Assembly (NCBI GenBank): GCA_002007465.1
Contig: LNAC01000032.1
Coordinates: 6,726,889 to 6,790,888 of the forward strand
Direction of reading: 5' to 3'
Origin: Ailurus styani
Lineage: Eukaryota > Chordata > Mammalia > Carnivora > Ailuridae
Length of the DNA: 64,000 nt
Below, one piece after another: positions 22,276-34,042 of this stretch; the stretch's first letter is position 1; each line of letters begins with the position of its first letter. The position numbers and the translations under genes are program-made. The notes beneath the pieces were generated by a model. The model saw nothing but the letters and a program-made list of their open reading frames with translations. It was not told the origin of the DNA and ran no database searches.

Positions 22276-22440
22276 CATGTAATAAATACTATTTATTAAA
22301 ATAACTATCCTTTTCCCTCTGTGATTCAAGATGTCTTCTGTATTGTATATTAAATTTCCATATATACTTGAGTCTATTTCTGGAGTTTTATTTTATTCCA
22401 CTGATTTATCTACTCACCTACTAAAACCAGAATGTTTTTC

Positions 22441-22633
22441 TTAAATATTTATTTGAGAGAGAGAGAGAAAGAGAGAGTAGGAGGAGTAGCAGAGGGAGCG
22501 GGAGAGAATCTCAAGCAGACTCCGCACTGAGCATGAAGCCCAACGATATGGGGCTCAATCCCTCTACCCTGATATCATGACCTGAGCTGAAATCAAGAGT
22601 TGGATGCCTAACTGACTGAGCCATCCATGAGCT
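22441..22633 (-). mobile_element. CAN SINE, old diverged copy
   Basis: Reverse element with tail ttaaatatttatttgaga and GA tract; the head is decayed (gagccatccatgagctc). Confidence 0.82.
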
Positions 22634-23151
22634 CTGGAATATTTTAGTTTTAGTAGTTATGTTATGTTTTAATATCTGGTAGAGTTAGCTACCCTCAATG
22701 CTCCTTTTCCCCTAGGACTTTCCTTGCTTATTTCTTGCTTATTTATTTTCCTCATGAACTTTAAGATGAACTGTTTAAATACAGAACATAATTCTTGCAT
22801 ATTACTTTGTCTGCATCTTGAGAACAGTAGAATAATGTGTGGTAAAGTGTCCAATCCAACATTTACTGCACAAGGAGAGACACAGAAGGAGGGTGTGGAT
22901 CGGGGAACATAAATGCTTTTCATAAAGGAACTGAATAGACTATGTTTAAGTGACTTTCATTTGTTTAACGGAAGGAATGACTGCTGTATTTAATATCCTT
23001 GCTACTACATTAATTTATATTGTACATTATGCTCCCATGGTGAGAGTATTCTTTATGTCCTATTATTTTTTAATAAAAACAATATTTTTGTTGTACTTGT
23101 TCATAGGAGTTACTGTCTGTTGGAATGTACACATAAGAATTACTTTATGGT

Positions 23152-23340
23152 GGGGTGCCTGGGTGGCTCAGTTGGTTAAGCATCTGCCTTCAGCTAAGGT
23201 TATGATCCTAGGTTCCTGGGATTGAGCCCCACTTTGGACTCCCTACACAGTGGGGAGCCTGATTCTCCTCTCCCTCTGCCCCTACCCCCCCCAACTCGTG
23301 CTCTCTCTCTCTCAAATAAATAAGTAAAATCTTTTTTAAA
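23152..23340 (+). mobile_element. CAN SINE next to an L1 3' end
   Basis: ggggtgcctgggtggctcag head, CT tract and AAATAAATAAGTAAAATC tail, ending a few bases before the inverted L1. Confidence 0.9.
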
Positions 23341-23349
23341 AATTTTCTT

Positions 23350-24193
23350 TCACTGACAACCTATTACTTATTTTTTTATTATCCTATGTTAGTCACCATA
23401 CTGTATATCATTGGTTTTTGATGTAGTGTTCCATGATTCATTGTTCATGTATAACACCCAGTGCTCTGTGCAATACATGCCCTCCTTAATACCCATCACC
23501 AGGCTAACCCATCCCCCCCACACACACTCTAAAACCCTCAGTTTATTTCTTGGAGTCCATAGTCTCTCACGCTTTGTCTCCCCCTCTGATTCCCGCCCGC
23601 CCCCCCGCTTCATTTTCCCTTCCTTCTCCTAATATCCTCCATGCTATTCCTTATGTTCCACAAATAATTGAAGTCAGATGATAATTGACTTTCTCTGCTT
23701 GATTTATTTCACTTAGCATAATCTCCTCCAGTCCCGTCCATGTTGATGCAAAAACTGGGTATTCATCCTTTCTGATGGCTGAGTAATATTCCATTGTATA
23801 TATAGAACACATCTTTTTCCATTCCTCTGTTGAAGGACATCTTGGCTCTTTCCACAGTTTGGCTATTGTGGACATTGCTGCTATAAACGCTGGGGTGCAT
23901 ATGGCCCTTCTTTCCACTACATATGTATTTTGGGGGTAAATACCTAGTAGTGCAATTGCTGGGTTGTAGGGTAGTTCTATTTTTAACTTTTTGATGAACT
24001 TCTGTGCTGTTTTCCAAAGTGGCTGTACCAACTTACATTCCCACCAACAGTGTAAGAGGGTTCCCCTGTCTCCACAGCCTCTCCAACATTTGTTGTTTCC
24101 TGCCTTGTCAATTTTTGCCATTCTAACTGGTATAAGGTGGTATCTCAATGTGGTTTTAATTTGAATTTCCCTGATGGCTAAAGATGATGAACA
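23350..24193 (-). mobile_element. 5'-truncated L1 3' end (ORF2 C terminus and 3' UTR)
   Basis: The minus-strand open frame 24148-23651 reads as L1 ORF2 C terminus ([20 protein letters not shown], then [13 protein letters not shown]). The carnivore 3' UTR follows down to about 23350. A short possible target duplication, tattactt, is at 23362-23369 and 24194-24201. Confidence 0.88.
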
Positions 24194-24229
24194 TATTACT
24201 TCAAATATTGTTGGTAAAAGTTCATATCA

Positions 24230-25898
24230 ATTCATACCAACGAAGTAGTATTGGATGCATACTGCCCCCACGGAGGTAGGGTAATTTGAGCTACATAGTT
24301 CCTTTTGTCTAAGGCAACTCTTAAGGAGTGTCTTTGTTGTGATCTCTCAACAGACAACACTCAAAGGAGGCAGGGGAATGAGTCCCTCAGTCCTGAAAGA
24401 GGGATACTGGCTACATATCACCACCCTTTGTGCCATTTAAATCTTTGGATCTACTGCTCCATGTAATTTCACTCCCATCTAGGAAAAGCTCCTCCAGGAT
24501 TCTTTTCTTTTGCTGGGAAATTTATGAAAGGAACATTAATGGAATGAACTATAGCCCCTTACCTCTGCAGCTGGTCTTGCACCCTCAACTGATTACCTCC
24601 CTCTTCTGCTATCCACACACTATCTGTTCTACATTTCTCTTACCCTCAGCTCACACCTCTAGTGGTCTCTATTACTTCTCTGGCAGGCTGACCCAGATCA
24701 TCACCCCTGAGTGGTCTTAGCCTAGGTCGTCATTCCTCCTCTACTGAACATAGAATGCTATGCTCAGCCATTGTACTGCACTTGTCTACTTAAATTGTGC
24801 TGTCAAAACTGAACAAAAGATTACCTAAAGATCCCTCAGTGGATCACTTAAAAGGTGCCAAACACATTCTTCTCTCCTTCCATTTTGTAACAACATTGAG
24901 AGAGATAAGAAGCAAAATTTCCCAAGTGGGTCACTGTGATCGAGGGTAAATGTGCCACTCTTTCTTCTACCCTTGGTGCTCTGTCTGCTGTAGACATGGG
25001 ACCATATAATGGTCATTGATCTAGAGCGTATGCTGGTGCCCCAGACTTGTAGCTTCAAAAGACTTCCAAAGCTTTTTCTATCACTCTATCAGTTTGGCAG
25101 GTTCTGGTTGTAATGATTTTATGATTTTTTTCTGGATCACTGATTCACATTATCATGTGTCCACTGCTGCAACTACTGTGCTATAAAGTGTCTTCCTTGT
25201 TCCAATGCAATGATGACCAGGATTCCATGTTCGTGGATCAAACATTCTGTTAGCCCTTGGATAGTGGTACTGTTTGAGGCCATATGAGTAGGAAAGCAAG
25301 CCCATATTCAGAATAAGTCTCAGTTTCAGTCAAGATGAACTGCTCTCTTTCCTAAATGGGAGGGATTCAATGTATTCAACTTGCGTGACTATATGGTCTC
25401 ATTGAAGGATGGTGCCATATTGAGGCCTCAGTGTTGTTCTCTGTTACTGGCAGTTTGGACATTCAACAGTAGCAGTAGCTACAGCAGCCTTGGTCAGAAG
25501 GAACTTCTGCTGTTTGGGCTTCTTTATAGTTTCCATCCCTGCCACTACATTTATGCACAATTGTGCCAGTACTTAGATGGCCAATGGAAGAAGCTGACTG
25601 ACATAAATTGACTGAATCATTTTGTTGCCTTGGTTATTGGTAGATACCCTCTGTAAGAGTTAATATGTAATAAAAATATCTTCATATCTTATCTATTTCC
25701 ATAGTTTCATCCATATGCCTCTTTCCCAGATTTCTTCACTTTCAATTTTCCAAGCTTTTTCCTTCCAACCCCTGACCTATCAGCCAAGCCATTTGGCTAT
25801 GAATATTTGAGTACATTCTTACTTTGGGCCACCTCTCTATACAAGCAGAATGAATGATGAGGTACAGAGTCCAAAGTTTTGACTACTGGGAAGATGTT

Positions 25899-25934
<36 letters not shown>

Positions 25935-26960
25935 GCTGTCTTTCCAGAGCTAAATTACACAGCCATACAACTTTGGCTTGCATCCACATCCTGAGCTGAA
26001 CTTTCAATAAACCAAGTTTAACCTTTTTCCTCCCTAAGCAATATGGGAATACCTACACAACTATAGTTCCAAGCTGAGAGAGAGTAACTAGTGAAATAGT
26101 TTTTGATAAGCCACCTGCTCATACTGTTTACTTGTGTCCTGTACTACTTCTCATGCCTGATCCTTGATGTGCTACTTCCATCTATGATGGGTTTCTGTGG
26201 GGTCAAGTTGTCTTTATGACTCCGTAGGTCTAACAAAACCAAGCTCATTATGAGAAGTTCTAGTCACAAGGTCACTCAATACCCATTGCCAGGTGAATCC
26301 AGTATTATGTATAATTATACTATACAAAATTATATGTAATTATCAGCAGGTAACATGGCCTTGCTAGAGAACCCCATAGAACTATGTTGTGATCCCTCCT
26401 TTTGCAGTTTGCTGTACACTCCACATGGTGTCTTTCCCATTGCATATATCTTTAATGCCAGAGTCTGCTGGACTGTATGGCCCAAGTGGTAGGGCTGCTT
26501 GTACTGTGGCTTGGACCTGCTGCAGAGCCCTTTCTTACTTTAAGCTCCTGTCAAAGCTGGCAGCCTTCTGTGTCCCTCAGCAAATGTGTCAGAGCAGTAT
26601 TCTTAAGTTTGGACTATGCTACCGCCAGAACCCAAGGAGGCCTATGAGACACTGTGCTTCCTTCTTCATGGTGGGAATACAAGATGCAATAGTTTGTCCT
26701 TTGTTTTAAACCTACCACAGAACACTGGACCCTTAAAATCTCTAATGATGTGGTAGGTCTCTTAATCTTCAGTGTTTTCTCATACTCTCAGGGATGTGTG
26801 TGTCCCAGATGTCCAACATACTTGCCACTTCTTATTTACCCAGTCCGTTTTAACTGATTCATATAATGAACAAATGTGATATTCTACAGAATGTCCAGAC
26901 AGTGCAGGTCTCTTTATGACAGAGGGTAGAAAAGCTAACATAGACTTTGGACAAGACTGT
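24230..26960 (-). mobile_element. ERV-L-like endogenous retrovirus internal relic
   Basis: Read on the minus strand, about 2.7 kb resembles the pol (RNase H/integrase) part of ERV-L elements as I remember them, best around 25.1-25.6 kb. No long open frame survives and no LTR pair was found, so it is a decayed internal fragment without coding ability. A GTT microsatellite lies inside (25895-25932). Family assignment is from recognition, not a search. Confidence 0.6.
25895..25932. repeat. (GTT)n microsatellite
   Basis: About twelve GTT units inside the ERV-L-like relic. Confidence 0.95.
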
Positions 26961-27176
26961 AAATGTATATTGTCCTTTCATGACTGTGAATTGCTTCTAG
27001 TAAATGTCCCTTAAAATACTGCTTCAGGTATATTGTACTCCTGTTGGTCTATAATCTTTTCATCTTTATCCAATTTTAAATGTTCTAATTTTAGTATAAT
27101 TACTTAGTTCCATAAATTATTTAGAATTGTGTTTTTCATTTCTAAAATTTATGTATCTCTTTTGGATCACTTATTT

Positions 27177-27346
27177 ATCTTTTTATTTATTTTTAAATTT
27201 ATGAGAGAGAGGAGGGGCAGAGGGAGAGGGAGAAGCAGACTCCCTGCTGAGCAGAGAGCACCATGTGGGGCTCCATCCCAGGACCCCGGGGATCGTGACC
27301 TGAGCCAAAGGCAGACGTTTAACCAGTGCAGCCACCCAGGTATCCC
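27177..27346 (-). mobile_element. CAN SINE
   Basis: Complete reverse element, tail tttttatttatttttaaa, head gccacccaggtatccct. Confidence 0.88.
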
Positions 27347-27502
27347 TGGATAACCTTTTGTTACTGATTTCTAATACTAGTGCTTTGTTGTCTATACATG
27401 AATTGTAAAATGTGATACATTTAGGCCTAATATCTGGTCAATTTTTGTAAATATTTCAAGTTTACTTGAAAAGAATAGGGATTATTTGTTGATTATAGTT
27501 CT

Positions 27503-27692
27503 ATATTTATTTGACACAGAAAGAGACAGCAAGAGAGGGAACACAAGCAGGGGGGGTGGGAGAGGGAGAAGCAGGCTTCCCATGGAGCAAGGAGCCCGAT
27601 GCGGGGCTCTATGCGGGGCTCAATTCCAGAACTCTGGAATCATAGCCTGAGCCAAAGGCAGATGCTTAACAACTGAGCCACCCAGGTGCCCC
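27503..27692 (-). mobile_element. CAN SINE with a small internal duplication
   Basis: gatgcggggctct is followed by atgcggggctcaa, a 13-base tandem repeat inside the element. Confidence 0.88.
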
Positions 27693-28671
27693 TAGCCTTA
27701 CTAAGTTTAAATCCACTTAATCGATTACTAAAAATGATGTGTTAAAAATCTCTGTGTAATTCTATTAATTTTGGCCTTTTTTATTTTGAAGATATATTAT
27801 TAGGTATCTACAGTTTTAGAACTTGTATATCTTCCTAGTGAATTTTTACTTTTATTATTATCTGGTGAAAGGTGGTGAGTTTGGGCATTTCAAGGCTGAC
27901 CACAGGGGGAGAATATGGCCATGAGGTGGCAGTAGCACACACAAGCTTTATTTGGGTGATAACTTTGAAGGTTTGCATACTGGGTAAGGCCCCAACACCA
28001 AACCATTCAGAGGCTTAAGACAAGGAGGCCATCATTCAGAAGGGGAGGACGGCAAGGGAACTCCTAGAGGAGAAAGGCATCAGAAAGAGGCCTTATGTGT
28101 CTAGGTGGTTTTTGTAGTATAGTATAGATGCTAACTCTTTGTAACCCACATTGCGATTTTCTCCATATTTATATTACCAGTATTTGACTTTATCCTTTAT
28201 CACAAAAATTGTTAACTTTTGCTACATAGGTTTCCCCTGTCATTAGTCTACTTTCCCTCCCTCTCCGCCAGTCTCCCACTCTACCTTTAAAATGATTTTA
28301 AACATTTTATGTGTCACATCAAAGCATTTCGTGTAAATTGGGAATCCAATTTTGTTTTCTTTGAATTGAAACACATTTGTCATATATTAAATGTTCATAT
28401 ACATCTGGAATCTCAATTCTTTTCTATCAATCTTACTTATTCTTACTTAATGCAAGTGCTTTTCTTATATTAGCTGACTTGATTTCAATGGGCTTACAGT
28501 ATATGCTGATATCTAGTGAGTAAAGTTCCTCTCAATAGTCTTTTCTTTTTGATAGGATTTTCTGACTATTCTATATGAACATTAAGATAACTTAATCTAA
28601 TTTTTAAATACTCTTGGAATTCTAATGTGTATTAAATTTATATATTGATTTTTTTTTAATTTTTAGAATTT

Positions 28672-28747
28672 ATCTTTGACCCTGAGGTCAAGAGCTGAGC
28701 TGAGATCAAGAGTTGGACACTTAACTGACTGACCCACCCAGGCGCCC
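28672..28747 (-). mobile_element. CAN SINE head fragment
   Basis: Only the head half is present (ending cccacccaggcgccc); the GA tract and tail are missing. Confidence 0.78.
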
Positions 28748-29584
28748 ATATATATTCATTCAAAAGGATTTCTATTTTCACAGTAGCAAATTTTTTTTCA
28801 TGTGTTTAAATGTCATTCACTTTTAATATCATTTTCATAGGCTTTTCCCCCCTCTGTGGTCTTTTACCTTTCTTGATAAATTTATTTTACACTTACGAAT
28901 TTTTTTCACTATTGTGAATTAAATATTTTCCCATTAGCATTTCAAGGTGCTTATTGCCATTAAATTTTGTAGATTCATCTTGTTTCCAAATACCTTACAA
29001 AATCTGTTTTTCCTAATCTCTGTTTTCCTAGGTATATAATTACATCAACAGTTTTCTATTTTCCTATATTTATACTGAATTATTTCACTTTTTAATCTTG
29101 TCACATTAACTGATCCTCCAGGATAATTTTTAATATTATATAATGACAGTAGGCATTCATTCCTGCTAGTTAATGATTTTAAATGAGTTTGATTTTAAAT
29201 ACTTATAGGCTTTTCATAAGTAATCTTCATTGTTTAAATAGTTTCCTTCAATTTCTATTGAAGAATCTTGATTAGGTATGGCTATTGAATCTTAACAATA
29301 GTTCTTACAGCATCTATTGATATGATGTTTATTTTTAATTCATTTATGTAATTGTGTTAATAGATTCACTAATCAAAATACTCTTTAATTCCTGGAGTAT
29401 ATTAACCTTTTTCTTTTAACTGTGCATTTTTTAGAATTTTCATGATATGTGTGAGATTACTGAGTTTTTGTGTGTTATCAGCTTTTCATATTAATGTTAT
29501 ATAACTATATGAAATGAGTTGGGGATTTTTTCCTATTTAAAAAATTGGTAATTTATTTTTCTTGCAGTCTTAGTACTTTTTATT

Positions 29585-29780
29585 TTAGGATTTATTTATT
29601 TTAGAGAGAGAGAAAGTAGGCGTGCTTGGGGAAGAGGGGCAGGAGTGGGATAGAGAACCACAAGCAGATACTTCACCAAGCACAAAACCGCAGTTGGGGC
29701 TCAATCTCATGACCCTGAGATCAGTACCTGAGCTGAAACCGAGAATAGGACACTTAACAGACTATGTCACTCAGGTGCCC
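29585..29780 (-). mobile_element. CAN SINE, old copy
   Basis: Reverse element with agtacttttta / aagtacatttta flanks as likely duplication. Confidence 0.82.
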
Positions 29781-29789
29781 CAAGTACAT

Positions 29790-32700
29790 TTTAAATTATG
29801 GATTTAAAAAGTCACTTTTAAAAACCCTCACTTTTATGTTCTTATTTGATAATTAATCTAACATTTTAAATTTCATCTTGGGTCACTTTTGGTCATGTAT
29901 TTCTTTCTAGAAAATTATCCATTTCTTCTAGGTTTTTCAACGTGTTACTTATACAGTTGTACGCATTTTAAAATGAACATCGTTCTATCTTCATTTTATT
30001 TCACTTCTCTGTAGCATTCAACATAGTTGAAGACTGTACTTCTAAGTTTTGAGTTTCTTAAATTTGTTAAATGGGTGTTATGGACTCCTATCTTCAGTGT
30101 GATAAGGCAGAGGAATGTATGATGAATACTAATGGAAAATTACAGAAAATTTGAAAATTTAGTGAATTATTTCTTGACATTTTTTTATTTTCTCATGAGT
30201 ACAGGGTTCACCTCTATAATTACACAACTTACTACCCTTTTCCCCTTTTCTACATACTGGAAAATTCCAGTCTTATAAGAGAGATCAGGAATTTGTTAAC
30301 ACTGTGGCTGATCTATTTGGTAACAGTATATACTGAATTTGACAACAGAGAGTAGAGTCACAGATCTACTCTTTATAAGTAAAGAATCAAATTTTTAAAC
30401 CAAAGGACAATTGGAGGGTGATGTCATCTCTGAGTAACAACGTAAGTATGCCTCTCTGAACAGATTTTCAATGTCCTTCAAGACCATAACTAATATAAAA
30501 TGGCATAATACAATCGCTAATAATACGGACTGTCTACTTCTTATGCTAAAATAACACTTGCTATGACAGGACTCCACTAAACTGGATTTCTGCAAAAGAT
30601 AAAAGTATTCGCTATCTGAACACGTTAAAATAAAGTGAGCTTCCAGGAAAAGACTATCGTGACCAACTAAAACACAGCTTCAGATGATGTGGTATAGCTA
30701 AAACAAAACAAAACAAACCAGCTATGGGAGTCCTCTGCAGTCCAGACTCTGGTGCAAAGCAACTTCTTGGCCAGCAAGACAGGCAGTCACGGAACTGCTG
30801 CTGTGTGGGTTTTCAAACAAGTGTATTTTATCCTCCCAAAGGTGGAGGTCCTCTAACATGATTTGTGTGGTTTAAATCACTATTCCTCTAGTTCTCCTCA
30901 TATTTTAACAAATTAAATTGTGTAGTGAATTACCATCATTAAACTTGAAAAATGTTTCAATTAAATGGAAGAACTTCCTATGATAACCCTCCAAATATCC
31001 AAGAATGAGTCAAGGTATTTCCTGCATAAATTTTCCATCTGGATATACCACAGTAAGTACTAAACTTTTCACTATTTGAAGTGGAAACTGGTATCACCAG
31101 TGTAACACATATCCTGCCTTCTTAAATACCATACGCTACCTATCTTGATTCAAATTCATCATGAAACGTCACTTGTATAATTTGATCACAGAGATGCTCT
31201 CAGGGACCGTAGTGTGAAGGGTCCTATGTTAAATTCTAAAGCTGTTATGCTTTTAATGTTCACATTAAATTTATTGTTTGGTTCCCTCCCCTGCCATCAG
31301 CTGTTACATTTTATTGTTTATCTGTCACTAGCAAGACCGCGTCTATTCTTTGATTTTTTTCTTTTTTAGGAGCAGAAATCAGATAACCAAATTTATCAGA
31401 ATTAGTTGTAAGGTAAGAATAAGCAGACTCTGAAGATGGGGACCTGAGGTACTCAATTTTTAGATGTTTCTGGTAGTTAGTTAATAAAATATCCACAATT
31501 TAAAACCCATTGAACAGTAGAGTTTTAAAACTCTCTTTGCAGAGAGAGAGTCTGACAGCATGTTTCTATTGGAAAACTATAGGAATCACAATAAGGAAGG
31601 TAGAACTCTATGGATCAGCAATTGGCTTAAGTAGCTTCCCACAAACTTATTAACAAATTAGGTTACAAAATACAAAAGCAATTCAATGAATCATCATATG
31701 AGGCATTGAACTCAAAGCTGAACTGTAAGGTGTTTTCACAATACAACTTGCTTAATTACCCATATGAATGAGTCATTAATACCTCAAGCCTGCTCAACAG
31801 TTTTGGATACCTGATATTTATGTAATGGTGGTGCTCATTTGCTGAGTAAGGCAATGAGCAATTCCCTGGGTAAGGAGAAGCAGGCCTCAAAACAATCACT
31901 TGACAGTGATAGAGTTCTTTCTTAAAGGTTTTAGAAACCCCAGATAGGTATTTCAAGAGCTGTTATCTTCTGTTGTAAAAATTCAGAAGCAGTTACTAGA
32001 TACCATTTTTTAAAGCAGACACGATAGAATTCTGTGAATTTACAAGAGGAAGTGACAGCAACTGAGAATAATGCTTATGTAAAGGGAGTCATTAAAATAA
32101 CAGCTTGCTACCAGCCCCAGGCTTCTAAAAAATCCTCACAGGTAGGAAAATATTTGGACAGCTCTTTAACATATTTTAAAAACTGAAAATGTGGGGAGCA
32201 AAAACAATCCTGAGAGTATAGCCCTTATACTTTTGGGGAGTTAAAGTTATTTTTTATGAGATAATTAGTTTTCAATTCTTTATATATGTTTAGTTGACAA
32301 AAATCTAAAGTTGATAATTTCATTTTAGTCTCCACATTTTTAGGAAATCTTACCTTCTCCTCTGAAATCTAAGTATGGGAACCACTAAAATATACATTTG
32401 CTGCAGTAAATAATTTTAAAGAAAAGCATTTTATGACCACAGACCATGGATATTCAAACTTTTGGTAAGGTAGATTTTTCCCAAAGTCTTGTAATCAGCT
32501 ATGGAAAAATAATTGCTTCATCTGACAGTGAAGCCCTTTAAGAATGTCAAAGAGAAGGCTGTAGAATAAAACACCCAGAGCCATACTGACAGCAGTGGTA
32601 GACTGCTCCCTCTTCGCACATGAGGAAAGAGTAACTATTTTGTACATACACCTTGTAAAATTTCTCAAAATCACAACTACCTTTCTAACTCTAACTTTAA

Positions 32701-33023
32701 AATTCCCGCTGTTGGTAACAAGAGTCAAGGTCAAAGATCACACAATAGAACCTACTGACATTACATGTAATAAATTACAAATCTAGGTACCGGACTTAGT
32801 ACAGGGTCTTGTATATACACGTGCTATTAGCTTTGATTATTATTGGGAGAATTTAACAAGTCGGCCTCCTGTACCTTCTTTGTATATAAAAAAAGACACA
32901 GTAAACTGATAGGATTATACCTCTAATAGACTTAAGGATAGCTATTAATGTAAGAACTATCATATACAATAAAACTAAAGACAGGCTAAAAAATTACAAA
33001 AGTTTAAAAAATTCTCAAGTAAG
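29790..33023. other. Gene-free stretch between ERV/L1 region and CISD2
   Basis: Unusually free of recognisable young repeats for this window. Part may be CISD2 3' UTR on the minus strand. Short open frames here have no recognisable family. Confidence 0.5.
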
Positions 33024-33696
33024 TTTATTTTGCAAACTTTTTGTATTTTATATTTTATTGGCTTACACTGTTATAAAGAGAAAAATGTATATGATTTTGA
33101 ACACTGACTTATCACTTTAATATGAATTCAGATGTTTTTTATGTTTATTTCTAATTAGCCTTTGAACTGCAGCAGCTCAGGAGTTTAGTGTAAGTATTCT
33201 TGCCACCCCATCCCATCCTGTCACTGAGTCAAAGAGTTCAAGATACTTTTACAAAACACACACCTAAACAAACACAAACAAGCATTCTGTAAAGTAAACA
33301 AATTTTTTATAATGCATATAACTGTTCCTTTTAGGAACTTTCTATATCCAGTTCATGTCTTTTCTGAAATTGGGATATTCACGCTTATTAGACACAGTCT
33401 TTATAAAGCAAAGCATTTATCTCTTTAAAAACTCAAGTTTTTAAAGTAATTCTTGAGAGCAGTATTTTTCTTATCTATCTGAAAAGAATGGAGTGTGGAA
33501 GGCCAAGAGGAAAAATCACTTCAAATGATCGAAACAAAAGGGGACTGAAAAATAATATATTTAACAGTGCATGTAGGGAGAAGAACTTTAAGAGTAGATT
33601 CTACAGAAAATATTGATATTCAAAGGAATAGCTTTGGACCCACTGCCAAAAACAAATTTTTCTCAGTCAGTTAAAACCAAGAGTGTTGGTTTTATT
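33024..33696 (-). terminator. CISD2 3' UTR with candidate poly(A) signals
   Basis: AATAAA on the minus strand is seen at 33696-33691, 33059-33054 and 33029-33024. Which is used, or whether the UTR runs further toward 30 kb, cannot be decided here. Confidence 0.35.
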
Positions 33697-33952
33697 CAGG
33701 AAGACACATTAAGTCCTTGAAGTAAGAATGAAAGTGTTGTAGAATTTAACCTCTATATAAATGACTGTTTGAATATACAAAGTATCAAATATAAACAGTA
33801 GTGTAGCAAGAAAATAAATTGGCAGAAATAATTACTCAACCACTAGCAATAATTAAGACCACCATTTGAAATATCTTCTATACACAAAGAATGAAAAATA
33901 TTGTTATAAGATTTTATAGCACACAACTGATTTCAATCCTAATTCATTACTA

Positions 33953-34042
33953 TTATACTTCTTTCTTCTTCAGTATTAGTGGACCCACATTATCTCCTGT
34001 CAATTCATTGTGTTTATTATGTGAACCATCACAGGCAGGAAA
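33953..34042 (-). CDS. CISD2: CISD2 coding exon 3 (CDGSH motif and stop)
   Basis: Acceptor TTTCTAG lies just above 34042. Encodes FPACDGSHNKHNELTGDNV and GPLILKKKEV, then TAA (33955-33953). C110 and H114 complete the 2Fe-2S site. Confidence 0.95.
   Translation of the reverse strand, partial: FPACDGSHNKHNELTGDNVGPLILKKKEV

Larger units (their letters stand above)
27360..29500 (-). mobile_element. Old L1 fragments cut by SINEs
   Basis: Reversed L1 text on both sides of the SINEs at 27503 and 28672 (for example near 27430, 28480 and 29160-29500). Boundaries are approximate; intervening sequence around 27.85-28.15 kb is not recognised. Confidence 0.5.

Noticed and set aside
17490..24193. The plus-strand L1 5' part and the minus-strand L1 3' part as one twin-primed insertion
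   Set aside because: In twin priming the inverted 5' part lies beyond the 5' side of the 3' part. Here it lies on the poly(A) side and 2.7 kb away with unrelated repeats between, so two insertions are simpler.
24430..26709. Plus-strand open frames of 76-106 codons
   Set aside because: They are antisense to the decayed ERV-L-like relic and do not match any family.
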